Shown in pieces: positions 22,874 to 35,092 of a DNA stretch of 64,000 nt; the first letter of the stretch is position 1, and every line of letters begins with the position of its first letter. Source of the stretch: Elmis aenea (lineage: Eukaryota; Arthropoda; Insecta; Coleoptera; Elmidae); contig OX393578.1 in NCBI GenBank assembly GCA_947652605.1, positions 37,143,470-37,207,469 of the forward strand. Direction: 5' to 3'. Both the position numbers and the translations under genes were made by a program. The notes under the pieces were generated by a model that saw nothing but the letters and a program-made list of their open reading frames with translations, made no database searches and was not told where the DNA came from.

Positions 22874-23319
22874 CAGGGCACGAAACCGGTTTAAAAAACC
22901 GGCTAACCTTTATTTTTTGTCCAAAATGGTGATTTTTAACCGAAACCGAAACCGTTATTTTTAAAGGCAAAAAAAAACGGTAACCTTTAACCAAAATAAT
23001 AAAAAACAGGTTTTTTAAACATCTCTTTTTAATAAAAATTATTTTGAAGAAATACAAAATCTGTATTAAATGTGATTAGTTTACCAAAAGTAATTACTGA
23101 ATGCTTGATTGTACATATATTATAAAATTATAAATAGATAATATCTTTTTATACTTTGCATTCCAAATCTGAATAATGTTAAAAACCGGTTAAATTAACC
23201 GGTTTTTCAAAACCGGTTTTTTACGGAAAAAAACGGTTTTTGAACAAAAACCGTTATAAAAATAAAGTTCTTGAATTCGGTTAACCGTTAACCAAATTTT
23301 TTTTCGATTTCTAGCCCTG
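22874..23319. mobile_element. Short hAT-like element, CCGGTTTT-rich
   Basis: The ends CAGGGCACGAAACCGG and TTTCTAGCCCTG lie inside a perfect 8-bp duplication CTTTTAAA (22866-22873 and 23320-23327), diagnostic of hAT insertion. The subterminal regions are filled with AACCGGTTTT and AAAACCGTTA motifs. This is the uninterrupted sister of 2603-4756. Confidence 0.92.
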
Positions 23320-25663
23320 CTTTTAAAGATATGAAATTCAACCTTTGTTTTTTTTGTTGAACATTATATTAGATATCTACAGAAATAGGGTTACATGATT
23401 CAATAACACAGGAAAAAACTACACTTGATAAAATTATACTTGGGAGAAATGACGTATAATAAAAATTACACAAGGAAAAAATTATACACGGAATAAATTT
23501 TACAAAGAAAAAGTTACACACATTTATAATATCATACTGAATTAATTAGACATTTTAATAGAAGCTAAGCAATAATTCCTGAAAGTATTCAAAAAGCTAA
23601 AAATACGGTCATGGAGTAGTTCTGCAGATACAGAAGTGGGTTTTTCAAAATGAACATATGCTCAGATAAGAGAAATATTATAAAAATTTGACTGTTGAGT
23701 ATACCGTATGATGCTTTATTTCGAACATAACTTGTCTTTTTTTCATGCATTATTTTCTCTTATGTAACGTGAAAATAAAATGTACAAATATAAGAAAGTT
23801 TAAATTTTTCTAGATATTACCAAATACAAAATATTTTAAATTTTAATCGAATTAAAGGTAAGTATTATGAAATATTGAGAGGTAAAGGATAAATGGAAGT
23901 CGGTAAAATATTTATTACTTTGCAATTGTAATAAATAATAGTAGCAACAACTGTTGCTATAATAATTGAAAAATTCAAAATTTGAGAAAAATATGATATT
24001 TCAAATAGGGGTAATTCTTCCTTCGTGAAATTTATTACGTGTGTACTTTTTTCCCTAAGCCATTTTTGCTATGTTAAAGCATTATTTTTATTATTTTAAT
24101 GACATATCACATATTAGAAAATAGGAGTTGAATATTATCTTTTTATGGTACATAAAAACTTTAAATTTATTTTAATATCAATTTATGCAATTTTTTACCT
24201 TTTATATATTGTTGGATTACATCTAAAAACCAAAGACATAATTAAAGTAATTCTGTTCTTGGGTACACTCTGTATATTTGCCTCCAAATTGACTTCCAAA
24301 AGCTTTAGGACAAGGGTGTTATGGATATTAAATCGACTTAGAAAAAGTGGGGGTATTTGTAGCTAACAATAAGTATGAAATACACAAAATGAAGGGCATA
24401 AGAAATGGTCATAACTGTAGAAAAATTCTTATGTAATAATGAAAAGTACGGTGGAAGCAAAATATAAATTTTTAATCCTACCTACCTGCTTGACATTTGA
24501 GTTATTGTTACGTGTTCTTTAAAGTATTTCATAATAAATTCCAAAGAAATTTTTCTTAAATGTGTAGTGTTTTGTAGGAGTGCAGATATAAAGAAAACTG
24601 ACAATGTAATTGAATCACTGATATATGGTAGCACAACAGTGAACTAAAATCTCTTTAAAAATAATTTGTTATAAACTTAATTTTTGGGTGGGCAATCAAG
24701 CCTTAGTTTCATGACTTGTTTTTGGGTATTCAAAAAAATGTGAAAACCAAGAGATACTGGTAGTAACTTCTTTTAAAACCAAGCATTAAAAAATAGTGTA
24801 GCTATTTAGATCTTAATAATAAACAAGTCGAGAACGTTAACATTCTAAAAGTGTTTCTACAACTGAATATTTTAGATCACGGCTATCTGGGATTATTTGC
24901 AAATCTGTAGCTGTTAGGTGCAAGGGTAATAACTGCATCGCAAGTAGATTAGACCTATGGGGGAGAAATAGTTATTGGTTACGTTGGTAATGCGATGCAC
25001 GTGACCAAACCTTACTTGATCCGCAATATGTTGACGGTCTGATTTATTGATACTGACATGAACACTCAATTACATGGATGAATGTATCAAAATTTTATAT
25101 GTGCTCCCACAAAGTTCAATTGAAAAAAAAAACGAACGATGTAGAGTAAAGGAAATATAATTAACTATATAACCGAATAAAGAAAGTAGCACTGCCGAAA
25201 AAGAATTATATTTATGTATTTTGGTGCTTCTAAATACACTAATTTAATGTTTAGTGGTACATAAATAATCTAATGGATTAATTTTAACCACAATAAAACT
25301 TGGTTATGCAGCAGTGTTTCCCAAAATGTGATAGCGTATCCCTGATGGTACACAAGAGTTTTTCAAGGGGTACACATTGCGTAAATTATAACTTTAACTT
25401 TAAACCATTAAAAACACTTGAACAACGTTTTTTTGAATATGTGTTAAAATTTTGAAGTTGATTTTATGTCATTGTATAAAAAAATGTACTTAACATTGAC
25501 AAATTATTTCATATTTTTAAATAAATTTTATTGAATTAAGAAAAGTTTTAGTAATCAGTTTTTTAAGACAAGTTTATTTTTGTCATCTGATGTGTACTGC
25601 TTCCTGTATACATGAAAGTGAATCGCTAAGGTAATAAATTATTATGCTTTTGGTTGTTTTGTT
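23320..25663. other. Non-genic stretch with minor repeats
   Basis: At 23408-23522 an irregular short repeat of GGAAAAAATTACAC-like units occurs. Near 24880-25060 there is a patch with more G+C. A frame at 24145-24366 encodes a hydrophobic 73-residue peptide of random AT-rich character. At 25312 a lone hAT-like end is found (next entry). Nothing else is supported. Confidence 0.45.
25312..25430 (+). mobile_element. Solitary hAT-like terminus
   Basis: CAGTGTTTCCCAAAATGTG followed by GGTACAC and AAGGGGTACACATTGCG resembles the well-known hAT terminus CAGTGTTTCCCAA with GGTAC-rich subterminal sequence. I could not find the opposite end, so this is a partial copy. Confidence 0.4.
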
Positions 25664-26619
25664 TGGTGTTATCGAGATCGAGGTATATTTCTGTCTCGAA
25701 AATTCAAGACGAGATTAACAATGTTCTCGAATTTTCGAGACGACCTTCTTAAATTCTTGATCTCGACAGTATTTTCGTATGTAAGAAAACTACGAATAGT
25801 TTTAGTACTTATATATATTTTGCTTAAGAATTTTAGAAACCTTTACAAATCTTAGTTTTTAATTTATTTTAAATTCTGTTTTTGAATCACTTAATCTGAA
25901 CATTCTAATTTTGTTATTCTTTAAATTATTGCCGGTCACTTGTACTGTCTAATGTTTCTAAAAATTCGCAGCCGTTTTGGAGTCACTTAATGTAAATGAA
26001 AGAGAAAAAAAATGTGCTTTACTTGAACTCTCATCCGCCATAAACCGCTTATTTTTTTTGCTTAGAATTTCTCTTTATTTTGTAGGCGTTTGCCCTGTTG
26101 ATAAATCGTTCGATGTATCTTCACTTTTACAATACTTACTTATATCTGTATCTTTAACCGAATCATCGTCGTCTTCTATCTACTACACTGGTAGCGCTTA
26201 CAAGATAAGAACTTTTTGTGGTTAATTTTGTAATGTGTTTCAAATTTCAAAATTAATATTTCAGGAATTTAAACAAAAGTGTTATAGTCAGTCATAACTA
26301 ACACCACAAAATACTGATAACTTGTAAACACTTTTATAACACACGATGTTAGATGATAAGCTGATACAATTGAATTAAAAAATGAATGTAAAAGTAGCAT
26401 CTTATAACATGCGTTCAGATTATTTGCACATACATAGGGGAATCAGGGAATCACCTCTTGCAAAAACAGTGTTCTGTATATCATCAAGGATACTTAGTAG
26501 AAGCGTTGAAAGTGTCTCAATTCGGTTTACACATATTTAAAATTCGAGAATCGAGATTCTTGAGTTCGAGATCGAGAATCAAATTTCAAGAATTTTCGAT
26601 ATCAAGATCGATTAATATA

Positions 26620-28324
26620 CCGGGTGTTAACCACCAGCCGTGAACATAGCGAATTAAAATTGATTTTTACTTTTTTTCGGATTCCTGCTCCCCAATTGAA
26701 TTTATATTAAAATTAATGGTAACAATAGAAAGTTAAAATTATTAGGGATCATTTGAGACCAATAATAAGCTTAAATGTTCAATATTTAGTTTATAATTAA
26801 TATTTTAAAATTGGATTAATTTTACAGATATAAGTAGACATGACTGTCAATCTGACATTTTTTTTCATTAATTTTTGTTATTATCTGTCAATTTTTAAAT
26901 AAGTGAGTTATTTCTTTAACGATTTTGATTAAAATGAAAAAAAAAAAAAACTATAATAGAGGAAGAGTTTTAATGGTGAAAACTTTTTACAGCATTATAG
27001 TGGCGCATCTTTGTGGAGATTAATTACAAGAGTCGACACTATTATTACTTAAATTTCAACTTAAAATTAAAAACAATAACAAAAAATATAAAAGAATAAA
27101 TTTTACAATAAATACTCAAAAAGCCCCCCATTCGTACATAAACTTTTATAAAAACCGTTTCTCACAGAGGCTAGCTGTCTGTTATTAATTAAAGCTCATT
27201 CTGCTACTATTGCATTCTTCAAAGAATTAATATTTGGGTGGCGTTTTTTTATAAATTTCACTTTTAAGGTGGCCCCACATAAAGAAGTCACAAGGTGCTA
27301 AATCAGGAGATCTGGGTGGCCAATTTATTGTTCCACCTCTATCAATCCAGCGATTGGGAAAACAATCGTTTAAAAAGTTTCTAACATCTAAACTGTAATG
27401 GGCTGGACAGCCGTCATGTTGGAACCAGATCTCCAGATTTTCTCCTGCAACTTCTTTCAGCGCAGGACCTACCTTGGTTATTAAAAGGTCTAAATATTTT
27501 TCTGAATTTAAATTTCCCTTAATTTCACAAAGACCAACAATTTGGTAATTAAAAATGCCAGCCCAAATATTAATTTTTTGAGGATATTGCGTTCTGGTGG
27601 ATATGTAGCAGAGTGGATTTTCCTGTGCCCAGTATCTGCTATTTTGAGCATTTGGTTTATTGTTCAAAGTAAACGTAGATTCGTCGGTAAAACAAATTGA
27701 TGAAAGAAAACTGCGATCGTTGTTGGCGCGTTCTTGCATTACCTCACAAAAAAAAATCTTCAGCCTTGATCCGCAGGAAGAAGTTCCTGGCAACACTGCG
27801 ATTTGTAGGGATGACAACGGTGTTTTTTTTTAAATTTTAAATACGCCTGTCCTAGACAAATTTCTGCACATATTTTTGTATCGTGGTTGTAGATGGTATT
27901 GGGCGATTTATAAATTGTACGGAAAATAAATCTCGTACTCTCCGCAAAGATACGCAGCTGTAAAAAGTTTTCACCATAAAAACTATTTCTTCGTTATTGT
28001 AATTACTCATTTTAATCAGTCGTTAAAGAAATAACTCGCTGATTTAAAAATTGACAGATAATAACAAAAATTAATGAAAACAAAAATGTCAGATTGACCG
28101 TCTTGGCTACTTATATTTGTAAAATTAATCCAATTTTAAAATATTAATTATAAACTAAATATAAAACATTTAAGCTTATTAATGGTCTCAAATGAGGCGT
28201 AATAATTTTATCTTTCTATTGTTACCATTAATTTTAATATTAATTCAATTGGGGAGCAGGAATCCGAAAAAAAGTTAAAACCAATGTTAATTCCCTATGT
28301 TCACGGCTGGTGATTAACACCCGG
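26620..28324 (-). mobile_element. DD41D mariner-like element with ~300 bp terminal repeats
   Basis: A 1705-bp element between TA dinucleotides (26618-26619, 28325-28326) with ends CCGGGTGTTAACCACCAGCC and its complement. The terminal repeats extend about 300 bp inwards, and the left one even contains a copy of the start of the coding region (ATGGTGAAAACTTTTTACAG near 26970). One transposase gene, on the minus strand, is broken. The foldback at 1-493 derives from the same family. It is inserted in the hAT 25664-28362. Confidence 0.92.
27103..28010 (-). pseudogene. Mariner-like DD41D transposase, decayed
   Basis: The start ATG is at 28010 (MSNYNNEEIVFMVKTFYSC). An N-terminal helix-turn-helix-like segment runs to a stop near 27850, followed by an apparent internal deletion. 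From 27817 a long open frame holds the catalytic domain: first Asp in CFTDES, second in WFQHDGCPAH, third in PDLAPCDFFMW. There are 41 residues between the second and third, hence DD41D rather than the DD34D of classical mariners; the rosa clade has this spacing. The frame ends near 27227 (KTPPKY); a shift restores the usual tail (SLKNAIVAE, then a stop, then CTNGGLFEYLL) to 27103. In an intact family member it would cut and paste the element at TA sites. This copy cannot make a full protein. Confidence 0.88.
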
Positions 28325-28362
28325 TATAAACTCTCGTCTCTTCTCGACTCGTTGCAACACTA

Positions 28363-29179
28363 GTTTTGTTATATCAAGATAAAAAGAAACATTTTTTGTT
28401 TAGGACGACTCAAATTATTATGAATACATGAATTGTCTCAGAATTCAACTGAGTATTGCAGAAATATTTGTATTTTTATTTTGTTACGGTTTGAAACATT
28501 TACCTACTTTTTTTTAATTTAGTTTTTTCTTTTTATTAATTTCTGTTTGGAAGTTTTATGCCATTATACCGTGATATCAAAAATTATTTAGGTCGAAGGT
28601 GGTCATGGAATGGATTGCCGTCTTAGCATAAATATCATCCTTTTGTAATAATTTTGTCAAAGTTTGTCAAGTTACGTTCCAAAAGCATTTTGCAGCATTA
28701 CTGGCGTTATAGTTGCAAATTTTTCAACAATTTATTGTTAAAGTTCTTGCAAATTAGGCGCAGGAGTTCTGAAAATCGTATTTTTTAAATAAGGAAACAC
28801 AAAATAGTCCACAATGGTCAAAAGGTGACCTCCGAGAAAACTCAACTTGTGTATTCAAACTTATCAGCCGGTCATCAAACAACTCGCGAAGAAAAGTTAT
28901 AGTTAATCGTGCTGTGCTGAAAGTCATCATCGTGTAGTTGTTGAACAAATTCAGTTAATTTGTTGTTTCTATACCTCCCAGCGTTGACGGTAGATTAAAA
29001 AAAAAAAAACGCGCCCAATAATTCTTCTGCGAGAACTGCCATCCAAATACCAATTTTCTGAACAAGTAGTTTTACAGATTTAGTAAATAAAAAAATGATT
29101 GACATAAATGCAAGATACTTCGACAATTATTTTAAAATCCATGAGCACCTTTAAGTAAGATAATTTTGATATCACTGTA
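28363..29179. other. Unassigned spacer
   Basis: AT-rich, no repeat family shared with other parts of the window and no credible reading frame. Confidence 0.5.
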
Positions 29180-30398
29180 CAGGGTGGGCAAATTTCGATG
29201 TTTTCATAGGGAATCTCGGCAACTATAAGAGGTATCAAAAAACGGACCGCGCATCCTCGATCTCTTTTTTCGAGAAAAAGTTAATGGTGAAAACTAAAAT
29301 TCGTTATCGTCTTTTGTTTTCGAGTTATCAGCGATAACTCGATTTTTCGACTTTTCGTTTTATGACTGTATCTCGCTTGTTTATGAAAATAGACAAAAAT
29401 AATTTTGACGTTCTACAGGCACTTTTTTGATAGGAATGCAGTGGCATAGTCATTTTTCAAACAAAAATCAGAAATTCGAGTTGTGACATAAAGTTGTATT
29501 TTTTTAAATAAAACTCATAGTTGGCTATGACTTATTTAAATTCCTTATTTTTTTGTCATTCCAAATATATAAGGGTTGATGTATATATTTTTAATAATAC
29601 GCAAGTTACGGAGGTTTTGTAGTTTTTTTTCGAAATAAAATTATAGTAGGCTGTGAAAACAAAAATAAAATAAGGTGTAAAACCTTTAAAACTCATTTGG
29701 TACAAGTTACGAAGGTTTTGTAATTTGTTGTTGTGATAAACATTACAAATATTTGAACATAAGATAAACTGCAATAAACTACATTACTGCAGATTCCGAC
29801 TTTATCGTTGTTTCCTTATTTCCATATATTTACGATGTTTATCACAACAACAAATTACAAAACCTTCGTAACTTGTACCAAATGAGTTTTAAAAGGTTTT
29901 ACACCTTGTTTTGTTTTTGTTTTCACAGCCTACTATAATTTTGTTTCGAAAAAAACTAAAAAACCTCCGTAACTTGCGTATTATTAAAAATATATGCATC
30001 AACCCTTATATATTTGGAATGAAAAAAAATAAGGAATTTAAATAAGTCATAGCCAACTATGGGTTTCATTTAAAAAAATACAACTTTATGTTACAACTGG
30101 AATTTCTGATTTTTTTTTGAAAAATTGACTACGCCACTGCATTTCTATCAAAAAAGTGCCTGTAGAACGTCAAAATTATTTTTGTTTATTTTCATAAACA
30201 AGCGAGATACAGTCATAAAACGAAAAGTCGAAAAATCGAGTTATCGCTGATAACTCGAAAACAAAAGACGATAACGAATTTTAGTTTTCACCATTAACTT
30301 TTTCTCGAAAAAAGAGATCGAGGATGCGCGGTCCGTTTTTTGATACCTCTTATAGTTACCGAGATTCCCTATTAAAACATCGAAATTTGCCCACCCTG
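29180..30398. mobile_element. Near-perfect long palindrome, CAGGGTGG foldback
   Basis: The ends CAGGGTGGGCAAATTTCGAT and complement lie between TA copies (29178-29179, 30399-30400). The arms of about 600 bp are almost identical, including GAGATCGAGGATGCGCG in the right arm against CGCGCATCCTCGATCTC in the left. Arm divergence is lower than in 16620-17807, implying a younger insertion or arm conversion. If transcribed from one side, it would fold into a ~600-bp duplex RNA. Confidence 0.93.
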
Positions 30399-32164
30399 TA
30401 CAACAATTTTGAAAATGTGATTTATTTGTAAACAAATGACAACTTTTAATAATTAAAAAATCTCATTTATTTAACAAGCTGCTTAACAGTTGGTTTTCTA
30501 AAATAATTAATGTTTGTTCTAATCGTTTTTGTTACTTCCACAAATTATTCGTGACGGAAAAAGCGAACGTCTGCATACATATACAACTTAAAGTAAGTTT
30601 AGCTAGATGCATTTTTTTGTGAGAAATGTTAGTCATTAACAAAATTGTAGTTGTGTGACTTTGTCTAGGGTTATAAAGTTATATGTGCTTAGATTCAATT
30701 CCCAGCGGCTGTAAAATTTCGACGAACTTAATGATAACTGGGAGTAGCATTTCAGTCAGCTTGGTTTAAATTTTATAAAGTAACAAAAAACAGTAAAAGT
30801 GTAAAGTTCTCTGTTAATAGATTCCAACTGATTCGTTGAATATAATTTATAATCAAACTGTTTTCAGCATTTTAATAAATGAAATAACGATTAATACGTG
30901 AATTTGTTTCAGTATCAAGCATAGATTTCAGTGACGATTGACTTTAGCAATAGTAAATAAATCGAAAGAGGCGTTGACAATAACACGTGTTGGTCACGTG
31001 CCTTTCAGTTCTTCCTTTGATCGGAACAATAAACCTTCCTGCGGCGTGCTTGCACGTCCCTACAGGTAATTCACCCTCACTGACAGCGCATTAACAAAAA
31101 TATTCCGTAAATATTATTTAGCCATGAATGATGTAATGAAAACTGACAGGTAAACGTTAATATTGAAAGGTCACAATGCTTGTTAAACGCACCGTCCGAG
31201 GGAACAAAATAAAATGCAAAATTCCTAGACGAACTAAACCGAATTCATACAAAGACAATAACATGACGCTTGTGAACTGTAGATTTATTTAAAAACTTGC
31301 TACTCACCTGTTAATTTAACTTGTAGTAGACACAATAAGTCATCTCTTATAATGTCCTGCGAGATACGCTGATCCTGCTCCCCTTGCAGGAATAAAATAA
31401 ACCATCGTAGGATCAAGAAGGCGCAACGAGCATAAAAATGGCCTTTTTTCCTCACGCAATCAAAGTTGAGCTCAAATGTGACCCTCTGTAATCTTAATAT
31501 TTCATGTTCGGATCAGCTCGCTTAGATCGTGGCGCTTTTTCACGGCACTTAAAATATCGTTTGAATTAGAGGGTTCATGGCCAGCATTTTTATACTTTGT
31601 ACGCGACCGATAGATAATTTCACACACACATGTACCTTTTGTTCAAAATATGCTTGGTACGATTTGTTTAACTGAATCAAATTTGCAAAGAATTAACGAA
31701 CGAAATATTTAAAACTTTAAAGTCAGTTTTAATGTAATTAAGGCTTTTATTTCCAATTTAAAATTTTACTGTTAATTATAGCAAAGTTATAAATAAAACT
31801 TAAAAAAAAAGAGTTTTAGATGTTTTAGCAACTGGGTACAATATTCATATTTTCAGTTACTATTCTTCCTAAGTTAAAATAAACTATGGTTTGCTGATTT
31901 CTAACAGGTTTATTTTTATTTATTAAAACGTCCTATATGTTTTACCGAAATTAGGTTTTTTCAGCATCCTTAGGGCTTGCGTTCTTCGGTTTTTGATAAT
32001 CTTCTTTGTTCTTTTATTATTTTCTTTAGTTTTTCGGTGATGTTGTTTCCATATTTCTGTGTGATTTCATTGTAGAATGTCATATTGAAGTTGATTTAAT
32101 TTCTTTCACCAGATACTATTAATTGATACCATTGGTTTCTCCTGTTTCTTACTAAGCATATATA
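30399..32164. other. Non-genic stretch with motif-rich island
   Basis: Includes the island 30950-31650 (separate entry). The segment 31930-32140 is T-rich; its reverse strand gives a short lysine-rich open stretch (EITQKYGNNITEKLKKII) that I cannot assign. The remainder is AT-rich and featureless. Confidence 0.4.
30950..31650. promoter_or_regulatory. Possible regulatory region with E-box and TCF/Sox-like motifs
   Basis: The first 150 bp contain two CACGTG E-boxes 12 bp apart (ACACGTGTTGGTCACGTGCC), then a TCF-like CTTTGATC next to a Sox-like AACAATAAA, then a G+C patch CTGCGGCGTGCTTGCACG. Further G+C patches lie near 31190, 31350 and 31500-31610. No match to repeats in the window. Such short motifs occur by chance, so this is a candidate only. 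Confidence 0.35.
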
Positions 32165-32916
32165 CAGGGTGGCCCACATAAAAGGGCCACTATTGGGATC
32201 TTGTAAACGGTGAGAGCTACAAAGGAGTTTAGATGAATTGTTCCCTTTTTTGAAACCTATTCAGTGCCGCTTTAAAGTTTCAAAACAAATTTCATGACAC
32301 GCTAAAAATAAACAAAAATCAAAATGTTTTTTTTTAAATCTTTAATATCTCGCTTATATCTACTTGATAAAACAAAAATATTTTTGGCAAAAAAGTTGTA
32401 GATGTGTTTACGCACTCTTAAAAGAAAACATTTATTTGTTTCATTATGGTTTAAATTTATGGCACTCCATAGCATAGGGACTTTTTAATGAATTTTATTT
32501 GTTTTAAGCCTAAATATCAAAATAAATATATTAAACCTTATATTATAGAAAAAAAAGCTTTTTTATGAGGTCATATAACTATAATTTCTACTTTAAAAAA
32601 TGCAAGTTTGTAATTTATTTATGAAAGTAAACAATATTGAAACAAATGAAAGTTTTGATTTTACAGGACGTACAAAAATCTATAACAAAATAATGATTTT
32701 GTACCATCAAGTATATCTAACCGATTTATAAACGATTTTTAAAAAGTTCCCATTTTGATTTTTGTTCATTATCTAGCGTGCCATGGAACCTTTTCAAACA
32801 TTAAAGCGCCGCCGAATAGATCTCAGAAAGGAGAACAATTTGTCTAATTTAAACTTCTTCGTATGTCTTACCGTTTACAAGATCCCAATAGTGGCCCTTC
32901 AATGTGGACCACCCTG
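32165..32916. mobile_element. Foldback element, CAGGGTGGCCC family
   Basis: A 752-bp palindrome with ends CAGGGTGGCCCACATAAAAG and CAATGTGGACCACCCTG between TA copies (32163-32164, 32917-32918). The arms share CACTATTGGGATCTTGTAAA and complement. Central sequences are AT-rich. A related lone end lies at 5785-5858. No coding. Confidence 0.9.
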
Positions 32917-35092
32917 TATGTGTTACGCTGAATCAGCGAACTAGCCAAAAAATGAGAGCACAAGCAGATAATGGCAAATTATAGTTATAATTTATAATAT
33001 TATAAATTGTGCTTAACAGAAAAAGTAAAACGATTGTTTAGTTAAATATTTAACTAAAGTGTTTGTTTATTTTAACTTTCAAACCTAAAATTTTAGGTGA
33101 AAGAAGTAGATTGGTAAAAGTACGGTAAGAAATTTTGTTTGCTATATGCATACTTCGAACTTCTGTTTGACTTGCCCGAACTGTTACACTTCATAAGAGG
33201 ATGTCAATTGTTAGTAATTGACTAACTTTTATTGTTTGGACATTTAACCATTTAACAATAACTTTTATATTTATCTACAATGGATTATTTTTTAAGTTAC
33301 TGTACAACTCCCCGGGCCTGTTATTTCTTTATTTGAAGGATACAGCACTCAATATTTTTTTTTAAGTTCGTGACTTTCAAGTCGTTAATACCTATGTACC
33401 TACTAGAACTTCCTCGTGCGAGAAACTTTTTATGAAAACAGCAAACACCTCGTACAAAATTTTAACGTGTGTCTCTTATTTAATGGCGAATACAATTTGA
33501 AATTATTTAACAGCGTTTCATGGGCGCATTTAAAATAAAATAGATATCACAAAAATATGTTTATTTTACACTAATTAACAAAAAATGCAACAAAAAGATC
33601 TAACATTTCGATCAAAAAATTAATCAAAACTCACCGTATTTCTTTTATACTTTTTTGAACAACGTTAAAAGTTTTAAGGTTGTATTGTATATAAAAATTG
33701 CATAGAGATAAATCCATAAGTTTTCCGTCGAGTGTTTGTCGTTAAAATATTTTTGTTAGTAGAGTTTTATTCAGTCATTGTATTTACAAAGTGCTCTCGC
33801 GAACATCCTATTCAACGCCTATTTGACAGGCAGTTGCACACTTTTGTAATTTAATTTTGAGGGTGGGTGTGGGACGAGTCTGTATCTGGCATTTGTTGAA
33901 CGACAGTTCCAATTTTCTAGAACAGCTCGGAATAAGTTTTTGTTGAATTTAATCAGCATGTCGCTTAATTACTTTATTCCTATTACAATATACACTTTGT
34001 TGCAGTAAATACCCCGAGCTTTTCGAAAACAATAAAAAATTCACGACACAAGATAATTAATATCTTGGCACATATTTTATTACTGTTCCCACTGTTAAAC
34101 AGTAACACTATGATAGTAATTTATTCATAAGTGTTACCTAAAAGAACAAAATACATATGGGACTTTTGTTTTCATAAAACAAAATGTGAAAGACTTTCAC
34201 CTAATAATTTAATTTCACTTGCTTTCTCTTAACTGTAGCATCTTTATTACTTTTGTGAGTTATAAATTAAAAGGGGTAATAAGATGATACAAATATAATC
34301 ATATTCTGACTACACATTTAAGTATAGTTTTCGGAATCTTACAGCATTTTTAACTTAATATTTGAGTTTGTTCATGTGTATGAGCATACAATTAATATCG
34401 ATATTGATACTAAAATATTTACAGAAATATCCACCAAAGCTGCAGGAGCGTAGACGCTAGTTGTGTAGCAGGAAAAGCGCGAGACGCAGGATCGCTGCCG
34501 TCACGGCAGGAAATCAAGACTAATGCGGACACGAAACTGCACTCGCTCGCCTCCCTTGGGACACAAAATGGCGGAGGGAACAAGTGAATGTACTGTCTAT
34601 CCCGCTTACACATTTGCTTTGCTGCACATGTTTCAAGAAACGTAGTTAAATACTATAAAGACTTCCGTGCTATCAAATATCTTATAAGCGACGGTGTTTC
34701 AAAAATGTGCTGTATGTGTTTAGATATAAGTTGCAATATTTTATAAACAACAATATTGAAATTGAATCTGATGGATTTTTTATATTTTTATTAATTTAAT
34801 ATACTTATTATAACAAATTTTGAACTTTTATCTCGGTCTTACGTTGCTTTCATATTTACTCTGGTAGCTAGAATTTAGCAGTAAATGTTAAATCTGGACA
34901 GAACTGGTTTTCGAATGCCTGTGTTAAACGTTTAAAAAATTCTATAACACACATTCAAAAATTATTTACCATGAAAAGCTCAATCTGGGATTTCCATGCA
35001 CTGAAACAGAATTAATCATAATTAAGGGAAATATTTTTCAGTTTTTAAGGCGATTTTTTTTTCTAATAGCTCCTTGTATCGCTTTGACTATA
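32917..35092. other. Non-genic stretch with one GC-rich island
   Basis: Apart from the island 34430-34645 I see no gene, repeat terminus or RNA. Short patches with more G+C near 33300 and 33840-33940 are unremarkable. Confidence 0.45.
34430..34645 (+). promoter_or_regulatory. GC-rich island with YY1/Pho-like motif and Kozak-like ATG
   Basis: About 200 bp of G+C-rich sequence ends in ACAAAATGGCGGAGGGAACA, which combines a good translation-start context with an ATGGC (Pho/YY1-type GCCAT) core. From this ATG (34568) a frame of 25 codons (MAEGTSECTVYPAYTF...) runs to a stop near 34645. It may be a short first exon, an unrelated chance frame, or a regulatory element. No splice donor is convincing. 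Confidence 0.3.

Larger units (their letters stand above)
25664..28362. mobile_element. hAT-like element with 8-bp duplication, split by a mariner
   Basis: The ends TGGTGTTATCGAGATCGAG and CGACTCGTTGCAACACTA lie inside a perfect duplication GTTTTGTT (25656-25663, 28363-28370). The subterminal regions carry CTCGAAAATT/GAGATCGAGAAT motifs in both orientations. Without the nested mariner it is about 1 kb. On the minus strand near 26190-25970 there is a short acidic, serine-rich frame (EDDDDSVKDTD..SKYCKSEDTS, with a stop) that could be transposase residue, but I recognise no hAT domain in it. Confidence 0.9.

Noticed and set aside
22636..22894. Overlapping 60-80 codon frames
   Set aside because: They cross the ends of two unrelated elements (22121-22774 and 22874-23319), so cannot be one gene.
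24145..24366. 73-codon hydrophobic open frame that looks membrane-like
   Set aside because: Hydrophobicity follows from T-rich codons; no signal peptide logic, no partner frame, no family.
30640..30740. Second tRNA-like SINE (AGATTCAATTCCCAG B-box-like)
   Set aside because: No A box at the expected distance.
31930..32140. Minus-strand lysine-rich stretch that might be a Penelope or LINE N-terminal piece
   Set aside because: Too short and interrupted; purine-rich DNA gives such peptides by chance.
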